Below are positions 47,871 to 57,399 of a DNA stretch of 64,000 nucleotides, in pieces. The notes below the pieces were generated by a model, which ran no database searches, was not told the DNA's origin, and saw nothing but the letters and a program-made list of their open reading frames with translations. The DNA is taken from NCBI GenBank assembly GCA_030144725.1, contig JASKMD010000013.1, positions 4,530,492-4,594,491 on the forward strand, written 5' to 3'. The translations under genes and the position numbers were made by a program. This DNA comes from Haematococcus lacustris. Its lineage: Eukaryota; Chlorophyta; Chlorophyceae; Chlamydomonadales; Haematococcaceae. How positions within the stretch are numbered: the stretch's first letter is position 1; each line of letters opens with the position of its first letter.

Positions 47871-49330
47871 CAGATTGCCTCCATCAACATCAAGGGTTTG
47901 AGTCTGAGAGCTGGCCAACCAGGTGTCTGAAATTAACAGGACGGTGTCAGCGTGTGTGCACTACACACGCCCCTCCCCACCCCTCCTCCCCCACCCCCAG
48001 CAGCAGGCTCCCCCAGGAGCAACAGCCGCCCAGGTTCAACAGCAGAGGCACCTGCGGTGAAACTCCTCCACACTGGCAAGGCCATAGCTGAGTAGTGTGC
48101 GTTGTGTGCATAACTTAGCCACACAGAATTGGGTGTGCATCAACCCCGACTTCACCCAGGCAGTCAGCGCAGCCTAAGAGGTGTGGGACCAGCAGTAAGG
48201 CCTGCTGGAAGCAGCCTGGTGGAAGCTCACTAAGGTCTAGGTGCGGCAGGCCAGTAGCCTGAACAATGCCCGCCTCAACACCCAGCGGTGGCTAGCACCA
48301 ATCCAGCCCCACCTCCAGCTCCTGGCAGCAGCCAGCTCAGCCGGCACCCCCCTGGAGGCCAACCGGCAGCACATCACCACCACCCTGGCCACCTGGGATG
48401 CAGTAAGGAAGGTGTACCTGGACCCCAAGTGGGCACGGCAGTGGCTGAGGCTGTACGGAGCCCAAGAAGGTGAGGGTGGGTTGGTGAGCTATGTATCGGA
48501 AGGTGGTGGGTGGGCATGAAGCGAAAGAGTAGTCGACGATGCCATGCTGCCCGGTGCCACCATGTCAGCCACCCTGTGTGCCTTGTGTGCATGCCTGCAG
48601 CTGGAGAAAGTTGCAAAAGGTCCAGGGAACGTCACAAGCGTGCCGAGCAACTCGTGGTCTTCTTTGGCGCGGATGGCATCAGCACCAGGGGAGGCTGGGG
48701 TGCTGATGGGGTGCTGTGAGCCTGCTGCAAAGTGGTGTGCAGGCCCAGGGGCACAGACCAGAGGCGGGGCAGGGTGGTGCTAGTGGATAAGTTCTGCACC
48801 AGCCTGGTCAGCTCAGCAGTCAATGGCAGGCAGCTTTGTGAAACAATGATAATGAAACGCAGCGAAACCAGGCATGAAGGCTGAAAGCCTACAGCAAGGC
48901 AATTGGACCTCCGCCTGTTGCGTCCAGCATGGAGGAGCAGCATGAGAAACCAGTTCAGGGCCTGATGTGGAGCCCGGTAGTGGCCCCCCGCATCCTACCA
49001 CAGCCTCCATGCAGCCTACCAACTCCACAGCCAGCAACCTCAGAGCCTGGGCCCAGCACTCCCCCGCCAGCCAAGCGCAGCAAGCGCAACAAGGCTGTGC
49101 AGGCAGCTGAGCCCACTCAGCCCACCAAGGGTGATGGCAGAGGCAAGGGCAAGGCTGCTAAAGCAAAGCAAGCACCACAGCCAGGTAGGTGGCTTGATAG
49201 GGTCCGCAATTCAACATTGAACATGCAGCTCATTGGTGAGAGCAGGTGGCGCCCACTGGAGCTGTGCTGGTGGCACTTGCTCCCTCCTGACCAGGCAGCA
49301 GCAGCAGCAGTCTGTGGCACAGTAGTGTGT
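47871..49330 (+). pseudogene. Fanzor/TnpB-like pseudogene, copy Fz3
   Basis: The most complete copy. C-I-N-P-D-F-T-Q-A-V-S-A-A (RuvC-I-like, Asn for Asp, 48136-48174). L-N-N-A-R-L-N-T-Q-R-W-L-A-P-I (48259-48305). L-A-T-W-D-A-V through R-L-Y-G-A-Q (to 48470). V-V-F-F-G-A-D-G-I then G-G-W-G-A-D (48655-48712). R-V-V-L-V-D-K-F-C-T-S (48773-48805, Glu replaced by Lys). V-V-A-P-R (48980), a Lys-rich linker, and L-D-R-V-R-N-S-T-L-N-M-Q (49192-49227, D-x-N-A aspartate replaced by Val). Several stops and shifts. A pre-RuvC-I intron ending in ACCCCCAG is likely (48000). The motif order matches TnpB/Fanzor nucleases. Confidence 0.58.
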
Positions 49331-49340
49331 GTCCCCAGTC

Positions 49341-49460
49341 AAGCTGTCATCAGCTTACAATTGGTGCATAACTGACATGCCAATCTAGGCTATAGCCCTG
49401 TCACAGGGGTCAGGCAGTAGTGTAGGTGGGAGGTGCCCATACCATGTGCGTGGGACCGTA
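49341..49460 (+). ncRNA. Conserved 3' segment with hairpin after Fz3 (candidate guide-RNA region)
   Basis: Hairpin AAGCTG-TCAT-CAGCTT (49341-49356), then GACATGCCAATC, GGCTATAGCC and GGGGTCAGGCAGTAGTGTAG. Matches the segment after Fz2 and Fz4. The function is inferred from position only. Confidence 0.3.
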
Positions 49461-49915
49461 ACTCCACAACTCCACACAGACAGAACACCACCCCTAGTGA
49501 AGGGACCTTGTTCTGCCTCTGCGGGCTGATGAGGAAGGTGCTGAAGGCTCCTGGTGACGGGCCGTGCTGGTGTGTAACCGTGCAGGCTGCCTTGTGCATT
49601 CATGCCGCTGCGGCAAGATGAGGCAATGCCGGGCCTGAATGGCATCCTGTACCACTTTCAGGGCTCTGAACTGTGTCCAAAAGTCCAACTGTGGACATCG
49701 CGGTGTGACGGCTGGGATGCCGCTATTGTCTGTTTTACAGAGAGAGAGGCTTACAACAACAACGAAGAGGAGGAAGATGAGACACTAGAAACTGGACTTT
49801 GCAGCACCGTCTGGGGAGGAAGGAGAAGAAAAGCTTAACTAGGAAGAGACAACCTAAACAGAGACAACAAAGACAACGAACCCTCCCACCTTCTTAAAGA
49901 CGCCCTGCACTCACC
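49461..49915. other. Spacer with block shared with 24690-24770
   Basis: 49594-49680 carries R-Q-D-E-A-M-P-G-L-N-G-I-L-Y-H, as at 24710. 49740-49890 is purine-rich (GAAGAGGAGGAAGATGAG). No gene recognised. Confidence 0.4.
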
Positions 49916-50229
49916 TTTGCCCCACCCGGGTTCTTCACATGCAACCTCACAGCCATTGCCACATCAGCTTCAACACCTGAAAACTCAGTTTAAGCTACAA
50001 CAACGGTCTTGCCTGGCCACTACTGTCACGCATGATGTCAGGGCAGGCTCATCGTGTGTGGTGACAAAGCTGATGATGCAAGCGTTGAAGCTATCTAGTC
50101 TGGCCTAGCCATGCCTGTCTTGTCGGTTTCACCGCTCCTGGGCCTTTCAGCATTGAAACAGTCAGTACTGTGGCATGCATGAAACATCACAAAGCATCAA
50201 GGCCCTGCTACCCACTGTCGGTCGCCAGA
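49916..50229 (-). repeat. Conserved 3' flank of gene 11
   Basis: Reverse complement carries GCTTCAACGCTTGCATCATC, CTTTGTCACCACACACG and CTGACATCATGC, as after other subfamily 1 genes. Confidence 0.6.
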
Positions 50230-52044
50230 TCACCAACACAACATGGTCACTTTCACAATGCCAGCCCTCAACCAGCTGCCAGCCTGCCAACATGCAGGCA
50301 GCTCAGAGGCAGTGAATTGGTCGTGGATTGTGATGTCCAGCCACCGTGCCCAGGGCTGCTCAACCATGAGCTGTAGCGACTCGTGCATGGCTGCACAATA
50401 ACATCCCTTCGTAAGCAGGAATGATACCTTCTGCACAGCGGGCATGAGCTGCACCAGCTGGCGCCAGAACTCCAATGAGGGCTTCATGCTGCCGCTGTAC
50501 AGCACAAAGTGGGTGCAGCCCCGGCACAACGGAGCCAGTGCCAGTATGTCAGCAGCTGTGACTTGATGCAGGCCATAGACCTCCACCTTGCCGCAGCACT
50601 GCAACGGTTGCAGCACAGCTACCAGCTGCGCCAGGTCCACCCTCTGCTGCTGCAGGAATGCGGGAGTGATGACCCCAAGGCGCTTTGGCTGCTCCGGGCA
50701 CATCAGGGTCAGCCTTACATCCTTGATCTTCACTGGTACCTTGATCGCTTGTGCCAGGAGGTGTAGTGCCGCTGCCGCCTTAGGTTCTGAGATGTCCTCA
50801 ACACGGATGTCAGCTCTCCCCAACACTAGAGGCTGGGAGAGGGAGTGCAGGGGCAGGCACGCAATGGTGGTCCACTCCCTCACCCATGTGAGCTCCAGCC
50901 GCTGCCAGCTGCAGGGCGCATCAGCATAGGAGGTGTCCAATGCATTAACTCTGCTCAGCTGTAGGCTTGTGATCTGGGTGGCTGCCAGGAGTGTGTTGAG
51001 CTCCTGCTGGCCGGAAACTGCTGCGTCAGGCAGCTGCAGGGTGTGGAGCTGAGGCAGCGCCTTCAGCAGCATAGCCAGGCCCTTCAGCCGCCAAAGGTTG
51101 GATATAGTCAGCACCTGCAGCTGAGCGAGAGGTTGCATGCACTCCCTGAGCAAGCTCAGGTCCTTGTCACCACCACACCCATAGTCAACGTCCCGGCTCT
51201 CCAGGTGCAGCCGGGTCAGGTGTTGCGACAGGGGCTGAAAGCTAGGCAGCAGTGATGTGCCAGGTTGTTCAGGGAGTACGGCAGCTATGCTGAGCTGCTT
51301 CAACTGCAGACCCTGAAACATTAGGCCCACTGCTTCAGGCACATCACCATCTGGGACGCTGGTCTTGGTTAGGTCTAGCTGCTGCAGCTGTAGGGCCAGT
51401 GGCGGGTGGGAGAGCAGGCTGGCTAGCGCAGCGCTTGAGACACAGAGCCCCTGCATGGTCAGGGCGGTCAGGCTGGGGAAGCTGTCCCGCAGCTGCTGGG
51501 CAAGGCCAGGTGGGCAGTGTAGATGTGTGCGCTTGTCAGGGTCATATTTTCCATTGCTGACCAAGTTGCAGACCTCCACTGCTGCACACTTGTCCAGCTT
51601 GTCCAGGGCATGGGCCAGCAGGTCGGTGTAATGTTGGGTGCACTCTGTCTGCGGCAGCTGCAAGGTGGGAGCCAACTGCTTCCTGTAGCGCCTGTTGTCC
51701 TCTGTCTCTGGCTGCCACAAGGTGAGGGCCAGCTTGCTTGTCCTCGCTTGCAGGGCTGCGAGGACACGGGGCGTGAGCAGCTGGTCGCAGCGCTGCCTGC
51801 CCAGCTGGATGCGCAAAGCTGGGGCGTGCAGCAGGTGGGCCAGGGAGAAGGTGCGGCAGGTCAGGGGCAGCAGGCTCCTGGCCCCAAGCTGCATGACCCA
51901 GCAAGCGATGTCATCCAGCAGCACTGGCGGGAGGTCCAGCAGCCTAGTGGCAGGAGGGGGCACCTCGCCGGCTGGGCTGTACCCATCTGCTGCTGAGGCA
52001 CCGCCATCCTCTGCGGCTTGATGTTGCATGTCACGCTGGCTCAT
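50230..52044 (-). CDS. F-box-like/LRR protein, subfamily 1 (gene 11)
   Basis: 604 intact codons on the - strand, ATG after the leader intron. F-box-like residues about 35-81 (L-L-D-L-P-P-V-L-L-D-D-I-A-C-W). Insertion T-E-C-T-Q-H-Y-T-D-L-L near 135. A-D-A-P-C-S-W-Q-R-L-E-L near 375; M-V-E-Q-P-W-A-R-W-L near 560. It is the last gene of the inverted set 13-12-11 (M-L-K order on the - strand). Its 3' end faces that of gene 10 across about 4.8 kb. Confidence 0.86.
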   Translation of the reverse strand: MSQRDMQHQAAEDGGASAADGYSPAGEVPPPATRLLDLPPVLLDDIACWVMQLGARSLLPLTCRTFSLAHLLHAPALRIQLGRQRCDQLLTPRVLAALQARTSKLALTLWQPETEDNRRYRKQLAPTLQLPQTECTQHYTDLLAHALDKLDKCAAVEVCNLVSNGKYDPDKRTHLHCPPGLAQQLRDSFPSLTALTMQGLCVSSAALASLLSHPPLALQLQQLDLTKTSVPDGDVPEAVGLMFQGLQLKQLSIAAVLPEQPGTSLLPSFQPLSQHLTRLHLESRDVDYGCGGDKDLSLLRECMQPLAQLQVLTISNLWRLKGLAMLLKALPQLHTLQLPDAAVSGQQELNTLLAATQITSLQLSRVNALDTSYADAPCSWQRLELTWVREWTTIACLPLHSLSQPLVLGRADIRVEDISEPKAAAALHLLAQAIKVPVKIKDVRLTLMCPEQPKRLGVITPAFLQQQRVDLAQLVAVLQPLQCCGKVEVYGLHQVTAADILALAPLCRGCTHFVLYSGSMKPSLEFWRQLVQLMPAVQKVSFLLTKGCYCAAMHESLQLMVEQPWARWLDITIHDQFTASELPACWQAGSWLRAGIVKVTMLCW

Positions 52045-52064
52045 AGCTGGGACTGTCTGTTGAC

Positions 52065-52159
52065 CTGCAGAGTGGGTGGAGCAACAAGGCTGTCAGGGTG
52101 TGAGGGTGCCAGCAACAGGAGCAGCGTATGATTGGCTGGGTGTGGGTGTGGGTACGCAC
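52065..52159 (-). other. Leader intron of LRR gene 11
   Basis: 95 bp on the - strand, donor GTGCGTACC, acceptor CTCTGCAG. Confidence 0.7.
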
Positions 52160-52239
52160 CTGGCTGCTTCTGGCTTCTCTCAGCTCCCTTCTGTCGGCAA
52201 TGCCTTCGTATACGCCTGCAGAGCAGAAAGAGAGCAGCA

Positions 52240-52510
52240 GCGTGGACCTTGGACATAAGCCAGTACATCACAGCTTGCGAAAAACAAACACTGTTCGCTG
52301 GCTATTCCCACAGGAGCTTCCGGTGACTTACCCGCGGTTGGTTGGGTGGGCCTGTGCGCCTGTGGGCTGTGCGGCCCGATGTTACAGCCAGCTGGGTCGC
52401 GCAATCCGCTGAGGAGGGTGGTGCTAGCTACGCACGAAGCCGAGGGCGATGCGCCTAGGCAACACTGGCATCATTCATGGATGCGGCAGACTGCGAATAG
52501 TGCCCTTACA
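52240..52510 (-). promoter_or_regulatory. Upstream block of gene 11
   Basis: Reverse complement shows GCCTAGGCGCATCGCCCTCG, GGCTTCGTGCGTAGC and GGCTTATGTCCAAGGTCC. Same block as for gene 8. Confidence 0.4.
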
Positions 52511-52654
52511 GCTTGCAGTCACATGCTGCGGACATGTCCGTGTGTAAATGCTGTGACATGCTGTGTACACGTCGACACACCCAGACTGATATGTTCGACC
52601 TATGTATCCCTATTGCTCAAACCCCCTTGTGTTTTTCCTGTTAACCCTCTCTTA

Positions 52655-53060
52655 ACCCTCTTCAAAGTCCAGCCTCCTCTTCATAACCCTGTGTGGGGCC
52701 AGGCTGGGCTGCCTGGGCGGCTGGGCTGCGTGGGGGTACTTGGGGGCACCACACCAGGCCCTCACTGTCTCGCCTGACCACCGTCCTTGGCCCAGTACTG
52801 CTCGTTGCTCCTTGGTGCACTCAATGCGGCAGCCGGGGCCAGTTTGGGGCCCTACTCCCGTGCAGCCCCAGCTGTTGCCTGAACTCACCGCCGCCACCGC
52901 CCACCAGGCCAGCCAGGCAGCTAGACAGTTCAGGTGCCTGCAGTCAGTGCCACATACTGCAGCCAGGCGCCCCCGCTGCAGGTCATATGTGGCCCCAACC
53001 TGGCAGCTATGTGCAGGCAGTGCGGGCGTCAGCCTGGCTGCTTGTCAGTGCCACTGAGCA
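52655..53060 (-). repeat. Dispersed cassette with W-C-x-P frame, inverted copy
   Basis: The - strand reads GAGGGCCTGGTGTGGTGCCC through CACACAGGGTTATGAAGAGG, matching 31289-31385. The 52850-53060 part in + orientation matches 42060-42230 (AGGTCATATGTGGCCCC, CATGTGCAGGCAGTGC-like). The composite suggests repeated rearrangement. 52511-52654 and 53130-53330 are unassigned. Confidence 0.45.
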
Positions 53061-53339
53061 GGCTAAGTTCTCTAAGTTCTCTTTCTTCTTGGTTTTTCCC
53101 CTTCTCTTACCTTTCTCAGTCGTTTACCTTGCGGTGTTGGCCTGTAGGGCCCTTCTCTGCAGGGCGGCGGGCTTGATGGATGAGTCATAGGTGTTCGTGG
53201 AGGCGGAGGGCAACACCCGGGGCTGAGGCAGAGAGCAGTGACAGCTGGGCCAGAGCAGGCAGTGATGAGGCTCTGAGGTCAGACTGAGGCGAGCAGGCCC
53301 CACTGCCACTGCATGGCCAGCCAGGTCAGTCAGGTCACC

Positions 53340-53480
53340 TGCCAGGGTCAGGGCTGTACCTGGCTCAGGAGGAGGGGTGGGTCAGGAGGTAGGGGGCAGC
53401 ACCAGGGGGTGGTGCCGGCTGCGGCCCAGACACAGCTGCCAGGCACCCGCTATGCGCCTCCAGCCGCTGCGCCCTCACCT
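53340..53480 (-). repeat. Dispersed cassette, copy 6, inverted
   Basis: Reverse complement carries CCTGGTGCTGCCCCCTACCT and CCTGACCCACCCCTCCTCC, as at 7640-7690 and 34490-34530; otherwise degraded. Confidence 0.5.
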
Positions 53481-53489
53481 CAGTGTGGC

Positions 53490-53960
53490 ACCCTGTGGGA
53501 CAGTGAATGCTGGGCGCCAGGCAGCTGGTGAAGGACGTCATAACCACTGCCCCTCACAAGGTGTGCCGGGTGCATCGCAAGCCTGCCAGCCCAGGCGTTT
53601 GCTCTGTGCTGTCGGCGTCTTGCATTTCCCAGCCCCTCACCTTCCATTGGCTGTAGCTGCGGCCAGTCTGCCCTGACCAGGACATGGCCAGCTTGATGCA
53701 CAGAACCCACACCCACCTGCAGCATCTTGCCCTTGCTGCCAGTGGCCCCATCAGCCAGGCAGCAGCCCCATGGACCCAGGCAGCAGGGGGCTGCAGCTGA
53801 AGAGTCAGCCGGGCCCTGCACTGACTGCTGCTGCCCTGCTGAGGTGAGGGAGGCACCATGAGGTGAGGGAGGCGGCAACACATGACAACTGGTGGGCACT
53901 GCATGCAGCAAAGCTCTCGTGTTCTTGTTGGCTGCACCCTCACAGCAGGTCAACTCCCTG
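53490..53960 (-). repeat. Spacer block shared with 5946-6450, inverted
   Basis: Reverse complement carries the ACCAGTTGTCATGTGTTGCC-type sequence, CTGCCTGGGTCCATGGGGCT and GGCAAGATGCTGCAGGTGGG, as in 5990-6200. It supports a duplicated unit of genes 2-3 and 12-11. 53961-54059 has no assignment. Confidence 0.6.
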
Positions 53961-54059
53961 ACCTGCAGGCAGTCTTATGCACACGATATGCCGTACAGCA
54001 CTGACCGCACTGTACAGCCACTTTGTTCAAAGAGCATGGAGGATTAGACCAGCTGACCA

Positions 54060-54713
54060 GCTGACAGCTTGTCGCTGTTGATGCATCTTTCGAAGTCGAG
54101 GGTCAAACCGCGGTGGATATCGACTTCCTCAGAATGTTCTTCTTTACGTGAGTGTAGGGTGTAGGAGAGCGGCCGCGCAGCACATGTAACCCGATGGCGA
54201 CCCTCTGCTGGGTGTGTGTGACAGCATGCACCGCGCCATGCTGGTGGTGCTAGTAGCCTTGCAGTCACTCCCCATCCTCCCTCACCCTCAGCACCTTAAC
54301 CCTGCAGCCACCGCCCACACCTCCACCACAACCCAGCTGCCACCTGGTCGACTGCATGGCACCCTGCTGGGGCTGCTGTTGGGGCTAAACACCGCTGGGG
54401 CACAGCTCCGCTGGAATTCAGAGTGTGCAGATTGTGCGCTGCCGGCTGCACCTGGGACCAAAGTTTAAGTTTACAGAGAAGCACACCACCTGTGCACCTC
54501 ATGATGGTTACTATTGCCATTGGCCTGCATATTTTTCGAGAAGCCACTCATAACACACAACACCACAGAGAACCAACGCCTGCCAACAGCCTGCACTTAT
54601 CAGCAACACAAGCATACAACATCATGGCATTAGCATTGCACATGCACAAACCCACCATGTCATATCATAACTGACGCACATAGCTAAGCATGCCCCCATG
54701 ACCCATGTGCACA
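54060..54713 (-). repeat. 3' flank of subfamily 2, copy 3 (inverted)
   Basis: Reverse complement of 4935-5600. Contains the uninterrupted equivalent (GCGGCCGC) of the MITE target at 41073. Confidence 0.75.
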
Positions 54714-56462
54714 TCATTCAATTGTCACTTTAAAAAGGCCTCTCTTGGACCAGCTGTCATCCTGCCAACATGCAGGCACCTCAAACGTGTTGAAGAGTGA
54801 TGGCGAGATTGTGATGTCCAACCACCGTGCCCAGGGCTGCTCAGCCATGAACTGCAGTGACTGGTGCATGGCTTCAGAAACAAAGTCCTTTGCATCAAAA
54901 AAGGTGACCTTCTCCACAGCGGGCATGAGTCGCACCAGCTGGCGCCAGAACTCCAGTGAGGGCGTGAGGCTGCCGCAACACAGCTCAAAGTGGGTGCAGT
55001 CCCGGCACAATGGAGCCAATGCCAGGACGTCAGCGGCTGTGACTCCATGCAAGTCACAGACCGCCACCGCGCCGTAGCACTGCAGCGGTTGCACCATAGC
55101 TACCAGCACCGCCAGGTCCTCCCTCTGCTGCTGCAGGAGTGCTGGAGTGATGACGCCAGATCGTTCCTCTTCCGCGGTCAGCATACTAAGTTGCATACAC
55201 TTTACCGTCACTGGCACCTTGCACGCATATGCCATGTTGTGTAGTGCCGCTGCCACCTCAGGCTTGGAGATGTCCTCCACACTGATGTCCAGTGTCCCCA
55301 ATATTAGAGGCTGGGAGAGGGAGTGCAGGGGCAGCTTAGCGAGTGCCTTCCAGTCAATAGTCCCAAGCAGCTCCAGCCGCTGCCAGCTGCAAGGCGCATC
55401 TGCACGTGAGGTGTCCAGCTTTTCAACACCTCCTAGCTGGAGGTTGGTGAGCTGGGTGGCTGCCAGGAGTGTGTCAAACTGTTGCTGGTCCTTGATTTGT
55501 GTTCTTGGCAGCTGCAGGGTGTGGAGCTTAGGCAGCGCCTGCAGCACCTCAGTCAGGCCCTCCAGCTGATACTGACCGGATAGAGTGAGCACCTGCAGCT
55601 GAGCCAGAGGTTGCAAGAACTGCACCAAGATGTCTGGACCCTCATTCCCTGTCAGGTGGTACTTGAGGTGTAGCTGGGTAAGGTGTAGCGCCAGGGGCTG
55701 TAGCTTGGGCAGTGGAGGCCAGCTGCCTGAAGGGTGGCAACGATAGCCATCAAAAATCAGCTGCTTGAGCCTGGCACCTTGGAACGGGTCCAGGGTCACC
55801 ACTCCAGGCCCAGGCTGCTGCGGCTGCTTGACATTGGTGCTGTGGATCTCTAGCTGCTGCAGCTGGAGAGACAGTTGTGGGTGGGAGAGCATGCTGGCCA
55901 GGCCGCTGCAGGTGACAGAGTGGCAACTAAGGACCAGGGCGGTCAGGCCCGGGAAGCTGTCCACCAGGCGCTGGGCGAGGTCAGGTGAGCAGGGCAGCTC
56001 CTTGCGTCTATCACTGTTAACTGATCCAAAGCCGACCAGCCTGCAGACCTCCACTGCTGCACAGTTGTCCAGCTTTGGCAGAGTGTGGGCCAGCAGGTCG
56101 GAGTAGCACTCGCTGTCCTCTGTCTTTGGCTGCCACAAGGTGAGTTTCAGCTTGCTTGTTCTTGCTTGCAGGGCTGCGACAACTCGCGGCGTGAGCATCT
56201 GGTCGCAGCACTGCCTGCCCAGCTGGATGGACAAGGCTGGAACGTGCAGCAGGTGTGCCTGAGAGAAGGCGCGGCAGGTCAGGGGCAGCTGGCTCCTGGC
56301 CCCAAGCTGCATGACCCGGCAAGCGATGTCATCCAGCAGCGCTGGCGGGAGGTTCAGCAGCCTAGTGGCAGGAGGGGGTGCCTCGCCGGCTGGGCTGTAC
56401 CCATCTGTTGCTGAGGCACCGCCATCCACTGCGGATTGATGTTGCATGTCAGTCTGGCTCAT
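54714..56462 (-). CDS. F-box-like/LRR protein, subfamily 2 (gene 12)
   Basis: 582 intact codons, - strand, ATG after leader intron. F-box-like residues about 35-81 (L-L-N-L-P-P-A-L-L-D-D-I). The signature S-V-N-S-D-R-R-K-E-L-P-C-S-P-D-L is kept. A-D-A-P-C-S-W-Q-R near 355, M-A-E-Q-P-W-A-R-W-L near 539, end G-L-F-K-V-T-I-E. It is very close to gene 2, including the F-F-D-A-K-D-F-V-S-E-A-M segment. The downstream spacer is also shared, so this is a large inverted duplication. Confidence 0.87.
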   Translation of the reverse strand: MSQTDMQHQSAVDGGASATDGYSPAGEAPPPATRLLNLPPALLDDIACRVMQLGARSQLPLTCRAFSQAHLLHVPALSIQLGRQCCDQMLTPRVVAALQARTSKLKLTLWQPKTEDSECYSDLLAHTLPKLDNCAAVEVCRLVGFGSVNSDRRKELPCSPDLAQRLVDSFPGLTALVLSCHSVTCSGLASMLSHPQLSLQLQQLEIHSTNVKQPQQPGPGVVTLDPFQGARLKQLIFDGYRCHPSGSWPPLPKLQPLALHLTQLHLKYHLTGNEGPDILVQFLQPLAQLQVLTLSGQYQLEGLTEVLQALPKLHTLQLPRTQIKDQQQFDTLLAATQLTNLQLGGVEKLDTSRADAPCSWQRLELLGTIDWKALAKLPLHSLSQPLILGTLDISVEDISKPEVAAALHNMAYACKVPVTVKCMQLSMLTAEEERSGVITPALLQQQREDLAVLVAMVQPLQCYGAVAVCDLHGVTAADVLALAPLCRDCTHFELCCGSLTPSLEFWRQLVRLMPAVEKVTFFDAKDFVSEAMHQSLQFMAEQPWARWLDITISPSLFNTFEVPACWQDDSWSKRGLFKVTIE

Positions 56463-56482
56463 AGCTGGGACTGTCTGTTGAC

Positions 56483-56576
56483 CTGCAGAGTGGGTGGAGC
56501 AACAAGGCTGTCAGGGTGTGAGAGCGCCAGCAGCAGCAGCGTATGGTTGGGTAGATGAGTAGGTGCGGGTACGCAC
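56483..56576 (-). other. Leader intron of LRR gene 12
   Basis: 94 bp on the - strand, donor GTGCGTACC, acceptor CTCTGCAG. Unlike genes 2 and 9, the upstream site reads CTATGCAGG. Confidence 0.7.
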
Positions 56577-56599
56577 CTGGATGCTCCTGGCTGCTCTCA

Positions 56600-57180
56600 G
56601 CTCAATTCTGTCGGCGATGCTTTGAATACGCCTGCATAGCAGAAAGAGAGCAACAGCGTGGACCTTGGACAAGCCTGTGCGCCTGTGGGCTGTGCGGCCC
56701 GATGTTACTCACCGAGCAATGCTTGTAATGCTTGCTATGCACGAAGCCGAGGGCGATGCGCCTAGGCGACGCTGGCATCATTGTTGGATGAGCTTGACTG
56801 CGAATAGTGGCAGTGGCATTCGAAGCTTGCAGTCGCCATTGCTGCGAACACGCCGGCAAACCCGAACACGCAGGCAAACCCAGAACCTGTTCCTATCTGT
56901 TCATCCAATGTATCCCTCTTATATCATCCCTCTTATATAATCCCCTTTATAAACCCCCTGACTCCACTTAACCCCTCAAATCCAGGATTGCGTTGTGCGC
57001 TTATCTGTTCAACATTTCCTCCTTGTGCTGGCTGCACCAAGCATCCCCTTTCCACATCAAGCATCTGCATGTTTACCTTCCTGTCAGGGTCGGGTCACGT
57101 GCACAGCCCATCACCATCATCACCCTCAAATGACGGGCTCTTGTGTGGCATATCTGATCTGTCCGGTGCTCAGGAAGCTT
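56600..57180 (-). promoter_or_regulatory. Upstream blocks of gene 12
   Basis: Near block (56660-56800): reverse complement of GCGATGCGCCTAGGCGACG. Far block (56995-57180): the CACGTGACCCGACCCTGAC block seen at 42650 and 13060. So this subfamily 2 gene has the upstream region of subfamily 1 genes, unlike genes 2 and 9. Confidence 0.45.
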
Positions 57181-57399
57181 TATGATGCTTGCTCATCAAC
57201 CTCACAAGCTGGACTCTTATGTGGCACATATGATCTGCCCAGTGCTGACGTATTACATGTACGCCGACCTCCACACCACCAGCAAGGCACACACTGCTGT
57301 TGGCACACATTGTTGGGGTGCTCATGCGTCGGCATGCAAAGCATATGTTGCTGCTGCTGCTCCAGGCAGGGGTGCGTACACTCATGAGTCATGCTCTCA
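57181..57399 (-). other. 3' flank of gene 13
   Basis: Reverse complement matches 26790-26930 after gene 6 (CATATGCTTTGCATGC). Confidence 0.55.
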
